From: Bradyrhizobium sp. BR 10289 | Lineage (GTDB): Bacteria > Pseudomonadota > Alphaproteobacteria > Rhizobiales > Xanthobacteraceae | Direction of reading: 5' to 3' | DNA length: 64,000 bases | Assembly (NCBI RefSeq): GCF_019455385.1 | Contig: NZ_JACOFR010000009.1 | Coordinates: forward strand, 1 to 64,000 | Part shown: positions 34,125-44,107 of the stretch, piece after piece | How positions within the stretch are numbered: position 1 is the stretch's first letter | How the letters are laid out: every line of letters begins with the position of its first letter | Notes under the pieces: generated by a model | What the model saw: the letters and a program-made list of their open reading frames with translations, nothing else | The model's database searches: none | Told to the model about the DNA's origin: nothing | Made by a program: the position numbers and the translations under genes

Positions 34125-37100
34125 ATCTTTCCGCGCCCTTCATCCTGCGCCCGATCGCAACCGCCCTGCTGATGGCGGGCCTGCTGCTGTGCGGCCTCGC
34201 AGCCTATCCCTTGCTGCCCGTGGGCGCACTGCCGAACGTCAACTACCCGACCATCCAGATCTCGGCGCAACTGCCGGGCGCTGATCCCGGCACGATCGCC
34301 TCCTCACTCGCCACGCCGCTGGAGCAGCAGCTCAGCCAGATCCCCGGCGTCACCCAGCTCACCTCATCGAGTGCGCTCGGCGTCGCCCAGCTCACGGTGC
34401 AATTCGAACTGTCGCGCACGGTGGACAGCGCAGCGGTGGACGTGCTGGCGGCGATCAATGCCGCGAGCCCGTTCCTGCCGCCGAACATCCCCTACCCGCC
34501 GACGATCAGGAAGGTGAATCCGGCGGAGACGCCGATCATGCTGATCGCGCTGACCTCGGACTCCCTGCCGCTGACCACGGTGGATGCCTATGCGGAAAAC
34601 ATCCTGCTGCCGAAGATCTCGCAGGTGCCGGGCGTCGGCCTCGTCGGCATCGGCGGCCAGCAGAAGCCCGCGATCCGCGTGCGCGTCAATCCGCAGGCGC
34701 TTGCCGCCCGCGGCATCGGCCTCGAAGACGTCCGCAACGTGATCGCCGGTGCCAATGTCGACCTGCCCAAGGGCACACTCAACAGCCCCCGCGTCACCTA
34801 TACGCTGAACACCAACGACCAGCTGCTCAAGCCCGCCGCCTATGAGGACCTCATCATCGCCTATCGCAACGGCTCGCCGGTGCGGATCCGCGACGTCGGC
34901 ACGGCGATCGAGGGGCCCGAGAACGATCTCCTGGCCGGCTGGTACGGCAAGGAGCCGGCCATCATTCTGGCGGTGCAGCGCGTTCCCGGCGCCAACGTGA
35001 TCGAGACCGTCGACCGCATCAAGAAGCTGCTGCCGCAATTGCAGGCCTCCGTTCCGCCGGCGATCAAGGTCTCGATCGCCGCGGACCGCACTGCCACCAT
35101 CCGTGCCGCGGTCTCCGACGTCCAGTTCACGCTGATGCTCACGGTCGCATTGGTGGTGATGGTGATCTTCCTGTTCCTGCGGAATTTCTGGGCCACGATC
35201 ATTCCGGCGATCACCGTGCCGCTGTCGCTGGTCGGCACTTTCGCGATCCTCTACGTGCTCGGCTACAGCCTCGACAACCTTTCGCTGATGGCGCTGTCGA
35301 TTGCGGTCGGTTTCGTGGTCGACGATGCCGTCGTCGTCATCGAGAACATCGTGCGCCATCTCGAGCAGGGCATGACGCCGATGGAGGCCGCCCTCAAAGG
35401 CTCCGCCGAAATCGGCTTCACCATCGTCTCCATTACTTTGTCGCTGATCGCGGTGTTCATCCCGCTGTTCCTGATGGGCGGCTACGTCGGCAAGCTGTTC
35501 CAGGAGTTCGCCATCACGATCACCGCCTCGCTGCTGCTGTCGCTGATCATCTCGCTGACGTTGACGCCGATGATGTGCGCGCGGCTGCTGAAGGACGATT
35601 CGCACAGGAAGCACGGCAAGCTCTACCTCGCCTTCGAACGCGGCTTCGACGCCCTGCTGTCGGTCTATGCCAAGGGCCTGCGGATCGTGCTGCGCCACCG
35701 CTTCATGACGCTGGTGGTGATGTTCTCGACTATCGTGCTGACCGGCTATCTCTACGTGATCATCCCCAAAGGTTTCTTTCCGCAGCAGGACACCGGGCAG
35801 ATCGTCGGCATCACCGAGGCCGCGCAGGACATCTCCTTCCCGGCCATGTCCGAACGCCAACAGGCGATCGTCGATGTCCTCTCGAAGGACCCGGCGGTGC
35901 AATCGGTGGCGAGCTATATCGGGCCGGGCGGCCCGACCGCGACGCTCAACCAGGGACGCATCTTCATCGTCCTGAAGCCGAAGCCGGAGCGCAAGGCCAG
36001 CGCTGATCAGATCATCGAGCGGCTCGGCCCCAGGCTCGCCCATATCCAGGGCATCAGGCTCTACATGCAGGCCGCGCAGGACATCACCATCGGCGCGCGG
36101 CTGTCGAAGACGCAATATCAGTACACGCTGACGGACGCCGATTCCAACGAGCTGACCAACTGGTCGGCGATCTTCCTGGAAAAGCTCCGCGCGCTCGACC
36201 TGATCACCGACGTCGCCAGCGACCAGGCCAATGCCGGCCCGCGGCTGGAGGTCACGGTCGATCGCGAGGTCGCCTCGAGCTTCGGCATCCTGCCGACGAC
36301 GATCGACAATGCCCTCGACGACGCCTTCGGCCAGCGCATCGTCTCGACGATGTTCACCTCGCTGAACCAGTACCATGTCGTGATGGAAGTCGATCCGCGC
36401 TTCCAGTACGGCCCCGACGCGCTCAAGGACATCTACCTGAACTCGTCCACCGGACAGCAGGTCCCGCTGAGCACGCTGGTTCACGCCGTGATCAAGCCCG
36501 CGCCGATCCTGATCAACCACCAGAGCCTGTTTCCCTCGGTGACGATCTCGTTCAACCTGAAGCCCGGCGTCGCGCTGGGCGACGCGGTGGCGGCGATCCA
36601 GAAGATCGAGCGCGACACCGGCAAGCCCGCCTCGCTGACGGCTTCGTTCCAGGGCAATGCGCAGGCGTTCCAGTCGTCCCTGTCGGGCACGCCGCTCCTG
36701 ATCGGCGCGGCCCTGATCGTGATCTACATCATCCTCGGCGTGCTCTATGAGAGCCTGATCCACCCCATCACGATCCTGTCGACTCTGCCGTCGGCCGGCA
36801 TCGGTGCGCTGCTGCTGCTGCTGGCGGTGCACGTGGATCTCAGCGTGATCGCTATCATCGGCATCATCCTGTTGATCGGCATCGTCAAGAAGAACGGCAT
36901 CATGCTGGTCGACTTCGCGCTCGAGGTGGAGCGAACGCAGGGCCTCAGCCCGGAGGAAGCGATCTACCAGGCCTGCACGCTGCGCTTCCGCCCGATCCTG
37001 ATGACGACGATGGCGGCCCTGCTCGGCGGCGTGCCGCTGATGATCGGCTCCGGCACCGGCGCGGAACTGCGTCAGCCGCTCGGCTATACGATTGTCGGCG

Positions 37101-37264
37101 GCCTGATGCTGTCGCAGGTGCTGACGCTCTACACCACGCCCGTCGTCTATCTCTATCTCGACCGGCTCGGCAATTGGCTCAGCGGGCGCAAGCCACACGC
37201 GGCCGCAACACCCACACCATCCCCGACCGGGGCAGAAACGGAACTGCGCCATGAATCCGCGTGA
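34121..37264 (+). CDS. RND multidrug efflux permease (MdtB/MdtC-like)
   Basis: A 1047-residue HAE1-type RND transporter, normal full length. The N-terminus is FILRPIATALLMAGLLLCGL; the periplasmic domain includes VNYPTIQISAQLPGADPGTI; TM4 carries the proton-relay Asp pair in GFVVDDAVVVIENIVRH; later come GGYVGKLFQEFAITI, the second-half GFFPQQDTGQIVG, and LIGIVKKNGIMLVDFALE. It expels drugs or toxic organics using the proton gradient. The start ATG overlaps the adaptor stop (ATGA), and the 3' end overlaps the thioesterase gene by 14 bases. Confidence 0.93.
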   Translation: MNLSAPFILRPIATALLMAGLLLCGLAAYPLLPVGALPNVNYPTIQISAQLPGADPGTIASSLATPLEQQLSQIPGVTQLTSSSALGVAQLTVQFELSRTVDSAAVDVLAAINAASPFLPPNIPYPPTIRKVNPAETPIMLIALTSDSLPLTTVDAYAENILLPKISQVPGVGLVGIGGQQKPAIRVRVNPQALAARGIGLEDVRNVIAGANVDLPKGTLNSPRVTYTLNTNDQLLKPAAYEDLIIAYRNGSPVRIRDVGTAIEGPENDLLAGWYGKEPAIILAVQRVPGANVIETVDRIKKLLPQLQASVPPAIKVSIAADRTATIRAAVSDVQFTLMLTVALVVMVIFLFLRNFWATIIPAITVPLSLVGTFAILYVLGYSLDNLSLMALSIAVGFVVDDAVVVIENIVRHLEQGMTPMEAALKGSAEIGFTIVSITLSLIAVFIPLFLMGGYVGKLFQEFAITITASLLLSLIISLTLTPMMCARLLKDDSHRKHGKLYLAFERGFDALLSVYAKGLRIVLRHRFMTLVVMFSTIVLTGYLYVIIPKGFFPQQDTGQIVGITEAAQDISFPAMSERQQAIVDVLSKDPAVQSVASYIGPGGPTATLNQGRIFIVLKPKPERKASADQIIERLGPRLAHIQGIRLYMQAAQDITIGARLSKTQYQYTLTDADSNELTNWSAIFLEKLRALDLITDVASDQANAGPRLEVTVDREVASSFGILPTTIDNALDDAFGQRIVSTMFTSLNQYHVVMEVDPRFQYGPDALKDIYLNSSTGQQVPLSTLVHAVIKPAPILINHQSLFPSVTISFNLKPGVALGDAVAAIQKIERDTGKPASLTASFQGNAQAFQSSLSGTPLLIGAALIVIYIILGVLYESLIHPITILSTLPSAGIGALLLLLAVHVDLSVIAIIGIILLIGIVKKNGIMLVDFALEVERTQGLSPEEAIYQACTLRFRPILMTTMAALLGGVPLMIGSGTGAELRQPLGYTIVGGLMLSQVLTLYTTPVVYLYLDRLGNWLSGRKPHAAATPTPSPTGAETELRHESA

Positions 37265-37679
37265 AAATCAGCTTGAGATGGTGGCCGTCGGCATGACGGC
37301 GGAGAAGCAGGTCACCGTCACGCCGGAGATGACGGTCGGCCATGTGGTGCCGGGCATGCCTGAGGTCTACGGCACGCCGGTGATGATCCTGCACATGGAG
37401 ATGTCCGCGGGGTCGGCGGTTCAGCCGTTCCTGCCCGCGGGCCATGTCAGCGTCGGGATGATGGTCAATGTCCGCCATCTGGCGGCGACCCCGGTCGGCC
37501 GCACGGTGCGCGCGATCGCGCGGGTCGTCGCGATCGAGGGCAAGAGCATCCTGTTCGAGGTCGAGGCCTGGGATGGCGGCCGCAAGATCGGCGACGGCAC
37601 CCACCGGCGCGGCGTCGTCGATGTCGCCGAGTTCGAGCGGCGCTTCGGCGTGACGCAAGTCACGGCCGAGATGGCCTAG
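37251..37679 (+). CDS. FlK-like hotdog thioesterase
   Basis: A 142-residue single hotdog domain. The triad positions known for fluoroacetyl-CoA thioesterase FlK (Thr42, Glu50, His76) all match here by number: YGTPVMILHME gives Thr42 and Glu50, and VNVRHLAATP gives His76. The family hydrolyses small acyl-CoA esters. It overlaps the RND permease by 14 bases, so it is part of the efflux operon; coupling of acyl-CoA hydrolysis to export of the acid is possible but is inference. Specific activity on fluoroacetyl-CoA cannot be claimed. Confidence 0.8.
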   Translation: MNPRENQLEMVAVGMTAEKQVTVTPEMTVGHVVPGMPEVYGTPVMILHMEMSAGSAVQPFLPAGHVSVGMMVNVRHLAATPVGRTVRAIARVVAIEGKSILFEVEAWDGGRKIGDGTHRRGVVDVAEFERRFGVTQVTAEMA

Positions 37680-37832
37680 GGCGCCGGACGCAAGGCCGGT
37701 CGCGGCTTTGTGGGTTTTGGCAAAGCGGCTGCGAGAATGCAAAGATTGCCCTCGGCGCGATAGACGTTCCGCATGATGCGCGAATGCCTGGAGTGCGCGC
37801 ATGGCGGCGCGCGCTTCTGGTTCACGCTGCCA

Positions 37833-40124
37833 CTATTCTGCGGCAACGGCGGAACGGACCAGGCGGATCGGGACGCCCTTGTATGACGGCGTGAAGCTGA
37901 GGGGATCGCGGGCATAGAGCGGCACCAGCGGATTGGTCTCCGGATAGTACGCCGCACAGCACCCGGTCGGGAAGGAGTAGGCCACCACGCGAAAATTGCG
38001 CACGATCCGCTCGGCACCGTCGGTCGAGGCGGTGATCAGGTCAACGCGATCGCCGTCGGCAAGTCCGCGCCTCTTCAACTCGTATTCGTTGAGGAAGACC
38101 ACATCGCGCTGGCCGAACACGCCACGATAGCGATCCGACATCGAATAGAGCGTGGTGTTGTACTGGTCGTGGCTGCGGATGGTGGTGAGCCAGAGGGTAT
38201 CGGAATCGCTCTCCGGCGGATCCTCGCCGCAGCCGGGAAAGACCAGGAAGTTGGCCTTGCCCGACGGCGTTGCCCAGATACGTTCGCGCGCGGTCGAGGT
38301 GAGATGGAATCCGCCGGGGACGCGAATGCGGGCGTTGTAGCCCTGAAAGATGGGAAACACCGCTTCGATCGCATCTCGGATACGGTCGTAATCAGCAACG
38401 AAGCCGTCCCAGTCCACCACCGTGCGGTCGCCCAGCGTCGCCTTGGCGACGCCGGCGATGATCGCGACCTCGCTGCGCAGATGCTCCGACGCCGGCTTGT
38501 TGCGGCCGGCGGATGCATGCACCATCGACATCGAATCCTCCACCGTGACCGACTGCGGTCCCGTTTCCTGCACGTCGATCTCCGTGCGCCCGAGGCACGG
38601 CAGGATCAGGGCGGCACGGCCGTGGATCAAATGACTGCGGTTGAGCTTGGTCGAGACGTGGACAGTCAGATCGAGCTTGCCGAGTGCGCCTTGCGTCGCC
38701 TGCCAGTCCGGAATGGCCGCGGCGAAATTGCCGCCCATCGCGAAGAACGCCTTCACCTCGCCGCGGATCATCGCCTCCAGCGCGGTCACCACATTATGTC
38801 CGGGCGCGGCCGGCGGCTTGAAGCCGAAGCGCTGCTCCAGGCGCTCGAGGAAGTCCGCCTTGGGGACTTCGGTGATCCCGACTGTCCGATCGCCCTGCAC
38901 GTTGGAATGACCGCGCACCGGACAGACGCCGGCGCCTTCGCGCCCGACATTGCCGCGAAGCAGCGCCAGGTTCGCGATCTGCTGGACGTTGTTAGCACCG
39001 CGCCAGTGCTGGGTGATGCCCATGCCGTAGACGAGGATAGCGCGCTCGGCCTTCATATAGGCGCCGGCCGCATATTCCATGTCCTCGCGCGTCAGGCCGG
39101 ACTGGCGCTCGATATCGGGCCATTGCGTGCGCTTGAGATCGTCGATCAGCGCTTCGATGCCCGCGGTGTGGCCGCGAATGAAGTCCCAGTCCAGAATCTC
39201 AGGCTGCTCGGCCGCGCGAGCGGCTTCGTCGGCCTCCACCAGGATCTTCATGATGCCCTTGAGGACGGCGACGTCGCCGCCGACCTGCACCTGGAACAGC
39301 TTCGAGCTGATCGTCGTCGAGCCCAGCGTGATCATCTCGACCGGGCTCTGCGGCGCCTGGAAGCGCTCCAGCGCGCGTTCGCGGAACGGATTGAACGAGA
39401 TGATGGAGGCGCCGCGGCGGGCCGCATTGCGCAGGCTGGTCATCATCCGGGGGCTATTGGTGCCGGGATTCTGGCCGAAGATGAAGATGCAATCGGCCTT
39501 GTCGAAATCCTCCAGCAGCACGGTGCCCTTGCCGACGCCGAGCGAATACGGCAGGCCGACGCTGGTCGCCTCATGGCACATGTTGGAGCAGTCGGGGAAA
39601 TTGTTGGTGCCGTATTCGCGCACGAACAGCTGGTAGAGGAAGGCCGCTTCGTTCGAGGTCCGCCCGGACGTGTAGAACTCGGCCATGTTGGGATCCGGCA
39701 GCGCCTTGAGCTCGCGGCCGATCATGTCGAACGCGTCGCTCCACTCGACCGGGAGATAACGGTCGGATGCGGCATCGTAAGCGAGCGGATGGGTGAGCCG
39801 CCCGACCATTTCGAGATCGTAGTCGCTCCAGCTCGCAAGCTCGGTGACCGTGTGCTCGGCGAAAAATTCGGGCGTGCAGCGCTTCGACGTCGTCTCCCAG
39901 GCAATCGCCTTGCCGCCGTTCTCGCAGAACTCGAAGGAGGAGGTGTGCTTCGGATCGGGCCAGGCGCAGCCGGGACAATCAAAACCCTCCGGCTGGTTCA
40001 TCCGGCGGAGTGTAGCCGCGCCCTTCAGCGGCGCGCGCTGCACCAGCAGCGCTTCGCTGAGCGCCTTGAGCGCACCCCAGCCCCCGGCGGGTTCACGGTA
40101 GGGGCGAACCGATTTCGTGGTCAT
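37833..40124 (-). CDS. FdhF/YdeP-family molybdopterin oxidoreductase
   Basis: A 763-residue enzyme of the formate dehydrogenase/DMSO reductase superfamily. Near the N-terminus FDCPGCAWPDP (Cys50, Cys53) and Cys67 fit the [4Fe-4S] or relic region of the YdeP branch. Typical motifs follow: FYTSGRTSNEAAFLYQLFVR, NFPDCSNMCHEATSVGLPYS, IFGQNPGTNSPRM, CPVRGHSNVQGDRTVGI. There is no Tat signal, so it is cytoplasmic. YdeP is linked to acid resistance in E. coli, and its reaction is unproven. It is divergent from a secreted oxalate decarboxylase and near fdhD, suggesting formate oxidation. Confidence 0.88.
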   Translation of the reverse strand: MTTKSVRPYREPAGGWGALKALSEALLVQRAPLKGAATLRRMNQPEGFDCPGCAWPDPKHTSSFEFCENGGKAIAWETTSKRCTPEFFAEHTVTELASWSDYDLEMVGRLTHPLAYDAASDRYLPVEWSDAFDMIGRELKALPDPNMAEFYTSGRTSNEAAFLYQLFVREYGTNNFPDCSNMCHEATSVGLPYSLGVGKGTVLLEDFDKADCIFIFGQNPGTNSPRMMTSLRNAARRGASIISFNPFRERALERFQAPQSPVEMITLGSTTISSKLFQVQVGGDVAVLKGIMKILVEADEAARAAEQPEILDWDFIRGHTAGIEALIDDLKRTQWPDIERQSGLTREDMEYAAGAYMKAERAILVYGMGITQHWRGANNVQQIANLALLRGNVGREGAGVCPVRGHSNVQGDRTVGITEVPKADFLERLEQRFGFKPPAAPGHNVVTALEAMIRGEVKAFFAMGGNFAAAIPDWQATQGALGKLDLTVHVSTKLNRSHLIHGRAALILPCLGRTEIDVQETGPQSVTVEDSMSMVHASAGRNKPASEHLRSEVAIIAGVAKATLGDRTVVDWDGFVADYDRIRDAIEAVFPIFQGYNARIRVPGGFHLTSTARERIWATPSGKANFLVFPGCGEDPPESDSDTLWLTTIRSHDQYNTTLYSMSDRYRGVFGQRDVVFLNEYELKRRGLADGDRVDLITASTDGAERIVRNFRVVAYSFPTGCCAAYYPETNPLVPLYARDPLSFTPSYKGVPIRLVRSAVAAE

Positions 40125-40371
40125 CTCGATCTCTCTTGGTATGGTAGTTCTCCGAGCCAGTTAAGGATCGCGCGGGCAGAGCCGTCTTTTCAAAACGAAA
40201 CCGACTTTCGCAATCGCACATGTGCGGTCCGGGTCGGCTGGCCGCAGCAGACATGCATTCCGGCAAAAAGAACGCCGTTCGCGGAAGCTGAAATGGCAAC
40301 CGGGAATTAGGTTTCGCGGTTGGAGCCCGTCGCTACGGAGGGCTTTCGACAATTTTCAGGAGTGACCCGAG

Positions 40372-41619
40372 ATGTTTTCACGACGTGATTTGCTGGCCAT
40401 GTCCGCGGCAGGCGCTGCAATGGTCGGCTCCAGCGCGCACGCCGCAACCTTCGGCAATCCGGACGAGCCGCCGCAAGGCGCCATCAACGCCAAGAGTCCG
40501 GGAAGCCTGACCGATCCCGGTCCGCAGAATCCCGAGCTGGCGAGGCAATTCCCCTCCGCCCAAACGCCGCCCGCGACCGACGTCGGCGGCCTGCCGATGG
40601 ATTGGGCCTCATTCAACAACGCGCCGCGGCGTATCCAGAACGGCGGCTGGGCACGCCAGGTCACCGTCGAGGATTTTGCCATCTCCAAGGAGATCTCCGG
40701 CGTCAACATGCGCCTGTCCGCCGGCGGCATCCGCGAGCTGCATTGGCATCAGGCCGCCGAATGGGCGATCATGACCTACGGCTCCTGCCGCATCACCGTG
40801 CTCGACACGCAGGGGCGTCCTTACGTGGGCGATCTCAAGGCCGGCGACCTCTGGTATTTCCCGCCGGGCGCGCCGCATTCGTTGCAGGGCCTCGGCCCCG
40901 ACGGCTGCGAGTTCGTGATCTGCTTCGACGATGGGCACGCCAATGAGTTCAACACGCTGCTGGTGACGGACTGGCTCGCGCATACGCCGCCCGAGGTGCT
41001 GGCGAAGAACTTCGGCGTCCCGGCCGACACCTTCGCGAAGATTCCATTGCACAATCTCTGGATCTTCCAGGGCACGCTGCCCGGAGATCTCGCGGCCGAT
41101 CGCGCGGCAGTGGCCAAGCACGCGGAGGCGCCGCCCTATCCGTTCATCTACCCGCTTGGCAGCTCGGCCCCGATCAAGGAGAGCGCCGCCGGCAGCATCC
41201 GCGTCGCAGACAGTACCAACTTCAAGGTCGCCACCACCGTGGCGTCGGCGCTGGTGACGATGCCGCCGGGCGCGGTCCGCGAGATGCACTGGCATCCGAA
41301 CGCCGACGAGTGGCAGTATTACATCAAGGGCAAGGCGCGGATGACGGTGTTCGACACCGGCCCCAATGCGCTGACCACCGATTTTTCCGCCGGCGACATC
41401 GGCTATGTCCGGCGCAATCTCGGTCATTATGTCGAGAATATCGGCGACACCGAATTGCAGTTCGTCGGCGTGTTCCGCGCGCCGCGCTATGAGGAGGTGT
41501 CGCTCTCGAACTGGCTGACGCACACGCCGCCAAAACTGGTTGCCCAGCATTTCAACGTCGACGAGAAGCTGATCGCACAATGGCCGGACAACGGCCCGGG
41601 TGTGATGCCAAAATCCTGA
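40372..41619 (+). CDS. oxdC: Tat-exported bicupin oxalate decarboxylase
   Basis: 415 residues with Tat signal SRRDLLAMSAAGAAMVGSSA. Two cupin domains bind Mn: site 1 has His124, His126, Glu130 (HWHQAAE) and His169; site 2 has His306, His308, Glu313 (HWHPNADE) and His352. The flexible lid segment DDGHANEFNTLLVTDWL aligns with the SENST lid of B. subtilis OxdC and keeps its essential Glu (Glu192), favouring decarboxylase over oxidase. It converts oxalate to formate and CO2 in the periplasm. AGGAG lies about nine bases before the ATG, and a strong terminator follows. Confidence 0.9.
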   Translation: MFSRRDLLAMSAAGAAMVGSSAHAATFGNPDEPPQGAINAKSPGSLTDPGPQNPELARQFPSAQTPPATDVGGLPMDWASFNNAPRRIQNGGWARQVTVEDFAISKEISGVNMRLSAGGIRELHWHQAAEWAIMTYGSCRITVLDTQGRPYVGDLKAGDLWYFPPGAPHSLQGLGPDGCEFVICFDDGHANEFNTLLVTDWLAHTPPEVLAKNFGVPADTFAKIPLHNLWIFQGTLPGDLAADRAAVAKHAEAPPYPFIYPLGSSAPIKESAAGSIRVADSTNFKVATTVASALVTMPPGAVREMHWHPNADEWQYYIKGKARMTVFDTGPNALTTDFSAGDIGYVRRNLGHYVENIGDTELQFVGVFRAPRYEEVSLSNWLTHTPPKLVAQHFNVDEKLIAQWPDNGPGVMPKS

Positions 41620-41634
41620 CGGACCCCGAAACGA

Positions 41635-41665
41635 GAAAGGCGCCGAAACCGGCGCCTTTCTTTTT
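41635..41665 (+). terminator. terminator between oxalate decarboxylase and cydB
   Basis: GAAAGGCGCCG (41635-41645) pairs with CGGCGCCTTTC (41650-41660) and is followed by TTTTT. It ends the oxalate decarboxylase transcript. The reverse direction has only a weak T-tract (CTCGTTT), so it may work partly for cydAB. Confidence 0.92.
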
Positions 41666-41694
41666 GTCCCTGGCTTGAGCTAAGCGTGTCGCCG

Positions 41695-42681
41695 TCAGTA
41701 GTGATCCGCGGTCGCAGCCGTCTTGCCGCGGAAGACGCGATAGCCGACCGCGACATAGAGCAGCATCAGCGGGAACACAAACAGGCCCTCGCCCCAGAAC
41801 ATGAAGGCGAGGCTGGCGTGAGGTGCCGCGGCCTCGTCGATCGTGACCACAAACGGAATCATGTAGGGCCAGAATGACAGAGCGAGCGTGCCGAAGGCTG
41901 CCGCAAAGATCAGCGAGACCATGTGGAACGGCCAATAGTCGTTATGGCGCAGGATGCTGGTGGCGAGCACGGCGGCCGCCCCGGCACCGATCAGCGGAAA
42001 CACGAACAGATAAGGCCGCTCGACCCATCGGCGCAGGATCGGCAGATGCTCGGCCAGCGCATGCGTGAAGACGATGACGAGGAAGACCAACACGGCGACC
42101 GCGAGCAACGGGATCTGACGGCGCGTGGCGTCGCGGGTCGGGCCCTCGCACTTCCGCACCAGCCAGCAAGCCCCGAGCAGCGCATAGCCGAAGCACAGCC
42201 CGATCCCGCACAGGACCGAAAAGCCGCTCTGCCAGCCGAAGGTGCCTCCGGCGTATTCGCCATTCGCGAATTGCAGTCCCTTGACGAGCGCGCCGACCAT
42301 CGCGCCCTGCATGAAGCTCGCGGCAAACGACCCCGCACTGAAGCTGATGTCCCAGATCCGGCGCGAGCGCGAGGCCTTGCCGCGAAATTCGAATGCGACG
42401 CCGCGCAGGATCAGCCCCAGCAGCATGACGACGACCGGGATATAGAAGGCCGACATCAGCATGGCATAGACCAGGGGAAACGCCCCCCACATGATCACGC
42501 CGGTGACGACCAGCCAGGTCTCGTTGCCGTCCCAGACGGGAGCGATGGTGCGCAGCATCTCGTCACGCCGCGCCTCGCCGTCGGCGAGGCCGAACAGCAT
42601 GCCGACGCCGAGATCGAAGCCGTCGAGCAGGAGATAGATCAGGATGCTGATGGCCAGCAGCGCGACCCAGAACGTCACCAT
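41695..42681 (-). CDS. cydB: cytochrome bd-type quinol oxidase subunit II
   Basis: 328 residues from the ATG at 42681, two bases after the cydA stop; longer upstream readings run inside cydA. Conserved CydB features: WVALLAISILIYLLLDGFDL, GVGMLFGLADGEARRDEMLR, TIAPVWDGNETWLVVTGVIM, FEFRGKASRSRRIWDISFSA. About eight membrane spans. With CydA it forms a high-affinity quinol oxidase that does not pump protons. No CydX-type micropeptide was found downstream. Confidence 0.92.
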   Translation of the reverse strand: MVTFWVALLAISILIYLLLDGFDLGVGMLFGLADGEARRDEMLRTIAPVWDGNETWLVVTGVIMWGAFPLVYAMLMSAFYIPVVVMLLGLILRGVAFEFRGKASRSRRIWDISFSAGSFAASFMQGAMVGALVKGLQFANGEYAGGTFGWQSGFSVLCGIGLCFGYALLGACWLVRKCEGPTRDATRRQIPLLAVAVLVFLVIVFTHALAEHLPILRRWVERPYLFVFPLIGAGAAAVLATSILRHNDYWPFHMVSLIFAAAFGTLALSFWPYMIPFVVTIDEAAAPHASLAFMFWGEGLFVFPLMLLYVAVGYRVFRGKTAATADHY

Positions 42682-42683
42682 AT

Positions 42684-44093
42684 CTATTCTCCCGCTTCGA
42701 GATGGAGCTGCGGGGCCGGCACCGGATCGGCGAGCGACATCGGCCGATTGGGCACGGGACCATGGAGCGGCTTGCCGCCAAGTCCCGCAGGGCCGGCGCG
42801 CAGCAGCCGGTAGATGTAATAGGTCCCGAACGAGAAGATGAAAGCATAGACCGCGACGAACAGGATCAGCGAAGCGGTCGCTGCGGCGGCGGTCAGGGAC
42901 GGTGTCACCGCATCGGCGGTCCTGAGCACGCCGTAGATCGTCCATGGCTGGCGCCCCACTTCCGCGGTGTACCAGCCGGTGAGGATCGCGATCCACGGCA
43001 GGGGGAAGCTGAGAAAGATGCCCCACAGCAACAGCCGACTGCGATCAAGCCGATGCTTGAAGCTGAGCCAGGTTCCGAACCAGGCCAGCCCCAGCATCAC
43101 GAAGCCGCAGCCGACCATGATGCGGAAGGCAAAGAATGGGATCGCCACCGCCGGCCGGTCCTGCGGCGCGAAACTGGTGAGGCCGACCTCCTTCGAGGTC
43201 AGGCTCATGCTGCCGATGATGCTGCCGAGCACCGGGATCGAGATCGCGTATTTATTGGACTCGGTGCTCGAATCCGGGATCGCGATCAGCACCTCCGCGG
43301 CCGGCTGCTCGTCGTGCCAGCGCGCCTCGATCGCGGCGAACTTCGCCGGCTGATAGTCGTGAACGTAGTCGCCGACGAGATGCCCGATGAAGAGCTGGAC
43401 CGGCAGCAGCACGGCCGCAAGCGCAAGGCCCATCCTCAGCATGACGTATGCCTCCATGCGATAGGTGCGCCGCAGCAGATACCAAGCGCCGGTCGCGGCC
43501 ACGCAGAATGCGCCGGTGAGGTAGGACGCGAGCAGCATGTGTGGAAACCGCACCCAGACCACGCGATTGAAGATGATCTGCGCCCAATCGTTCGGGACGA
43601 ACTGACCGTTCTCGAGGACGTAGCCGGTCGGCACCTGCATCCAGCTGTTATTGACCATGATCCAGAACGCCGACAGCGTGGTTCCGAGTGCGACCATCGC
43701 CGTCGAGAACAGATAGAACCACGGCGGCACCCGCGGCCGGCCGAAGATGAGGATGCCGAAGAAGCCGGCCTCCAGCATGAAGGCCGTGAAGGTCTCATAG
43801 GACAGCAGCGGCCCCTGGATCGGGCCCGACATTTTCGACAGCACGCTCCAGTTCGTGCCGAACTGAAACGCCATCACCACGCCCGACACCACGCCCATGC
43901 CGAAGGCCACGCCGAAGATTTTCAGCCAGAACGCGAACAGGGTCCGGTAGACGGGCTTGCCGGTGTACTGATGCATCGCTTCGAGCACGGTGAGCCAGGC
44001 GGCAAGCCCGATCGTGAACGCCGGAAAGATGATGTGGAATGAGATGGTGAAGGCAAATTGCAGCCGCGATAGAAGGAGTGCCGTCGGATCCAT
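42684..44093 (-). CDS. cydA: cytochrome bd-type (CioA-like) quinol oxidase subunit I
   Basis: A 469-residue heme subunit: LLLSRLQFAFTISFHIIFPA with the heme b595 His region, YETFTAFMLEAGFFGILIFG, NNSWMQVPTGYVLENGQFVP, GHLVGDYVHDYQPAKFAAIE, and GWYTAEVGRQPW at the Q-loop end. The Q-loop is short, as in the cyanide-insensitive CioA branch found in rhizobia and Pseudomonas. It oxidises ubiquinol and reduces O2. The upstream same-strand genes fdhD and DUF1275 suggest one transcript. Confidence 0.93.
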   Translation of the reverse strand: MDPTALLLSRLQFAFTISFHIIFPAFTIGLAAWLTVLEAMHQYTGKPVYRTLFAFWLKIFGVAFGMGVVSGVVMAFQFGTNWSVLSKMSGPIQGPLLSYETFTAFMLEAGFFGILIFGRPRVPPWFYLFSTAMVALGTTLSAFWIMVNNSWMQVPTGYVLENGQFVPNDWAQIIFNRVVWVRFPHMLLASYLTGAFCVAATGAWYLLRRTYRMEAYVMLRMGLALAAVLLPVQLFIGHLVGDYVHDYQPAKFAAIEARWHDEQPAAEVLIAIPDSSTESNKYAISIPVLGSIIGSMSLTSKEVGLTSFAPQDRPAVAIPFFAFRIMVGCGFVMLGLAWFGTWLSFKHRLDRSRLLLWGIFLSFPLPWIAILTGWYTAEVGRQPWTIYGVLRTADAVTPSLTAAAATASLILFVAVYAFIFSFGTYYIYRLLRAGPAGLGGKPLHGPVPNRPMSLADPVPAPQLHLEAGE

Positions 44094-44107
44094 AGGACGT
44101 CCCCTTC

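Noticed and set aside
34364..37252. 962-residue open frame on the minus strand
   Set aside because: It is the mirror of the RND permease in high-GC DNA; translation is Arg/His/Asp/Gln-rich with no domain, while the plus strand encodes a full conserved transporter.
38169..40310. 713-residue open frame on the plus strand
   Set aside because: It is antisense to the molybdopterin oxidoreductase and has shadow-type composition.
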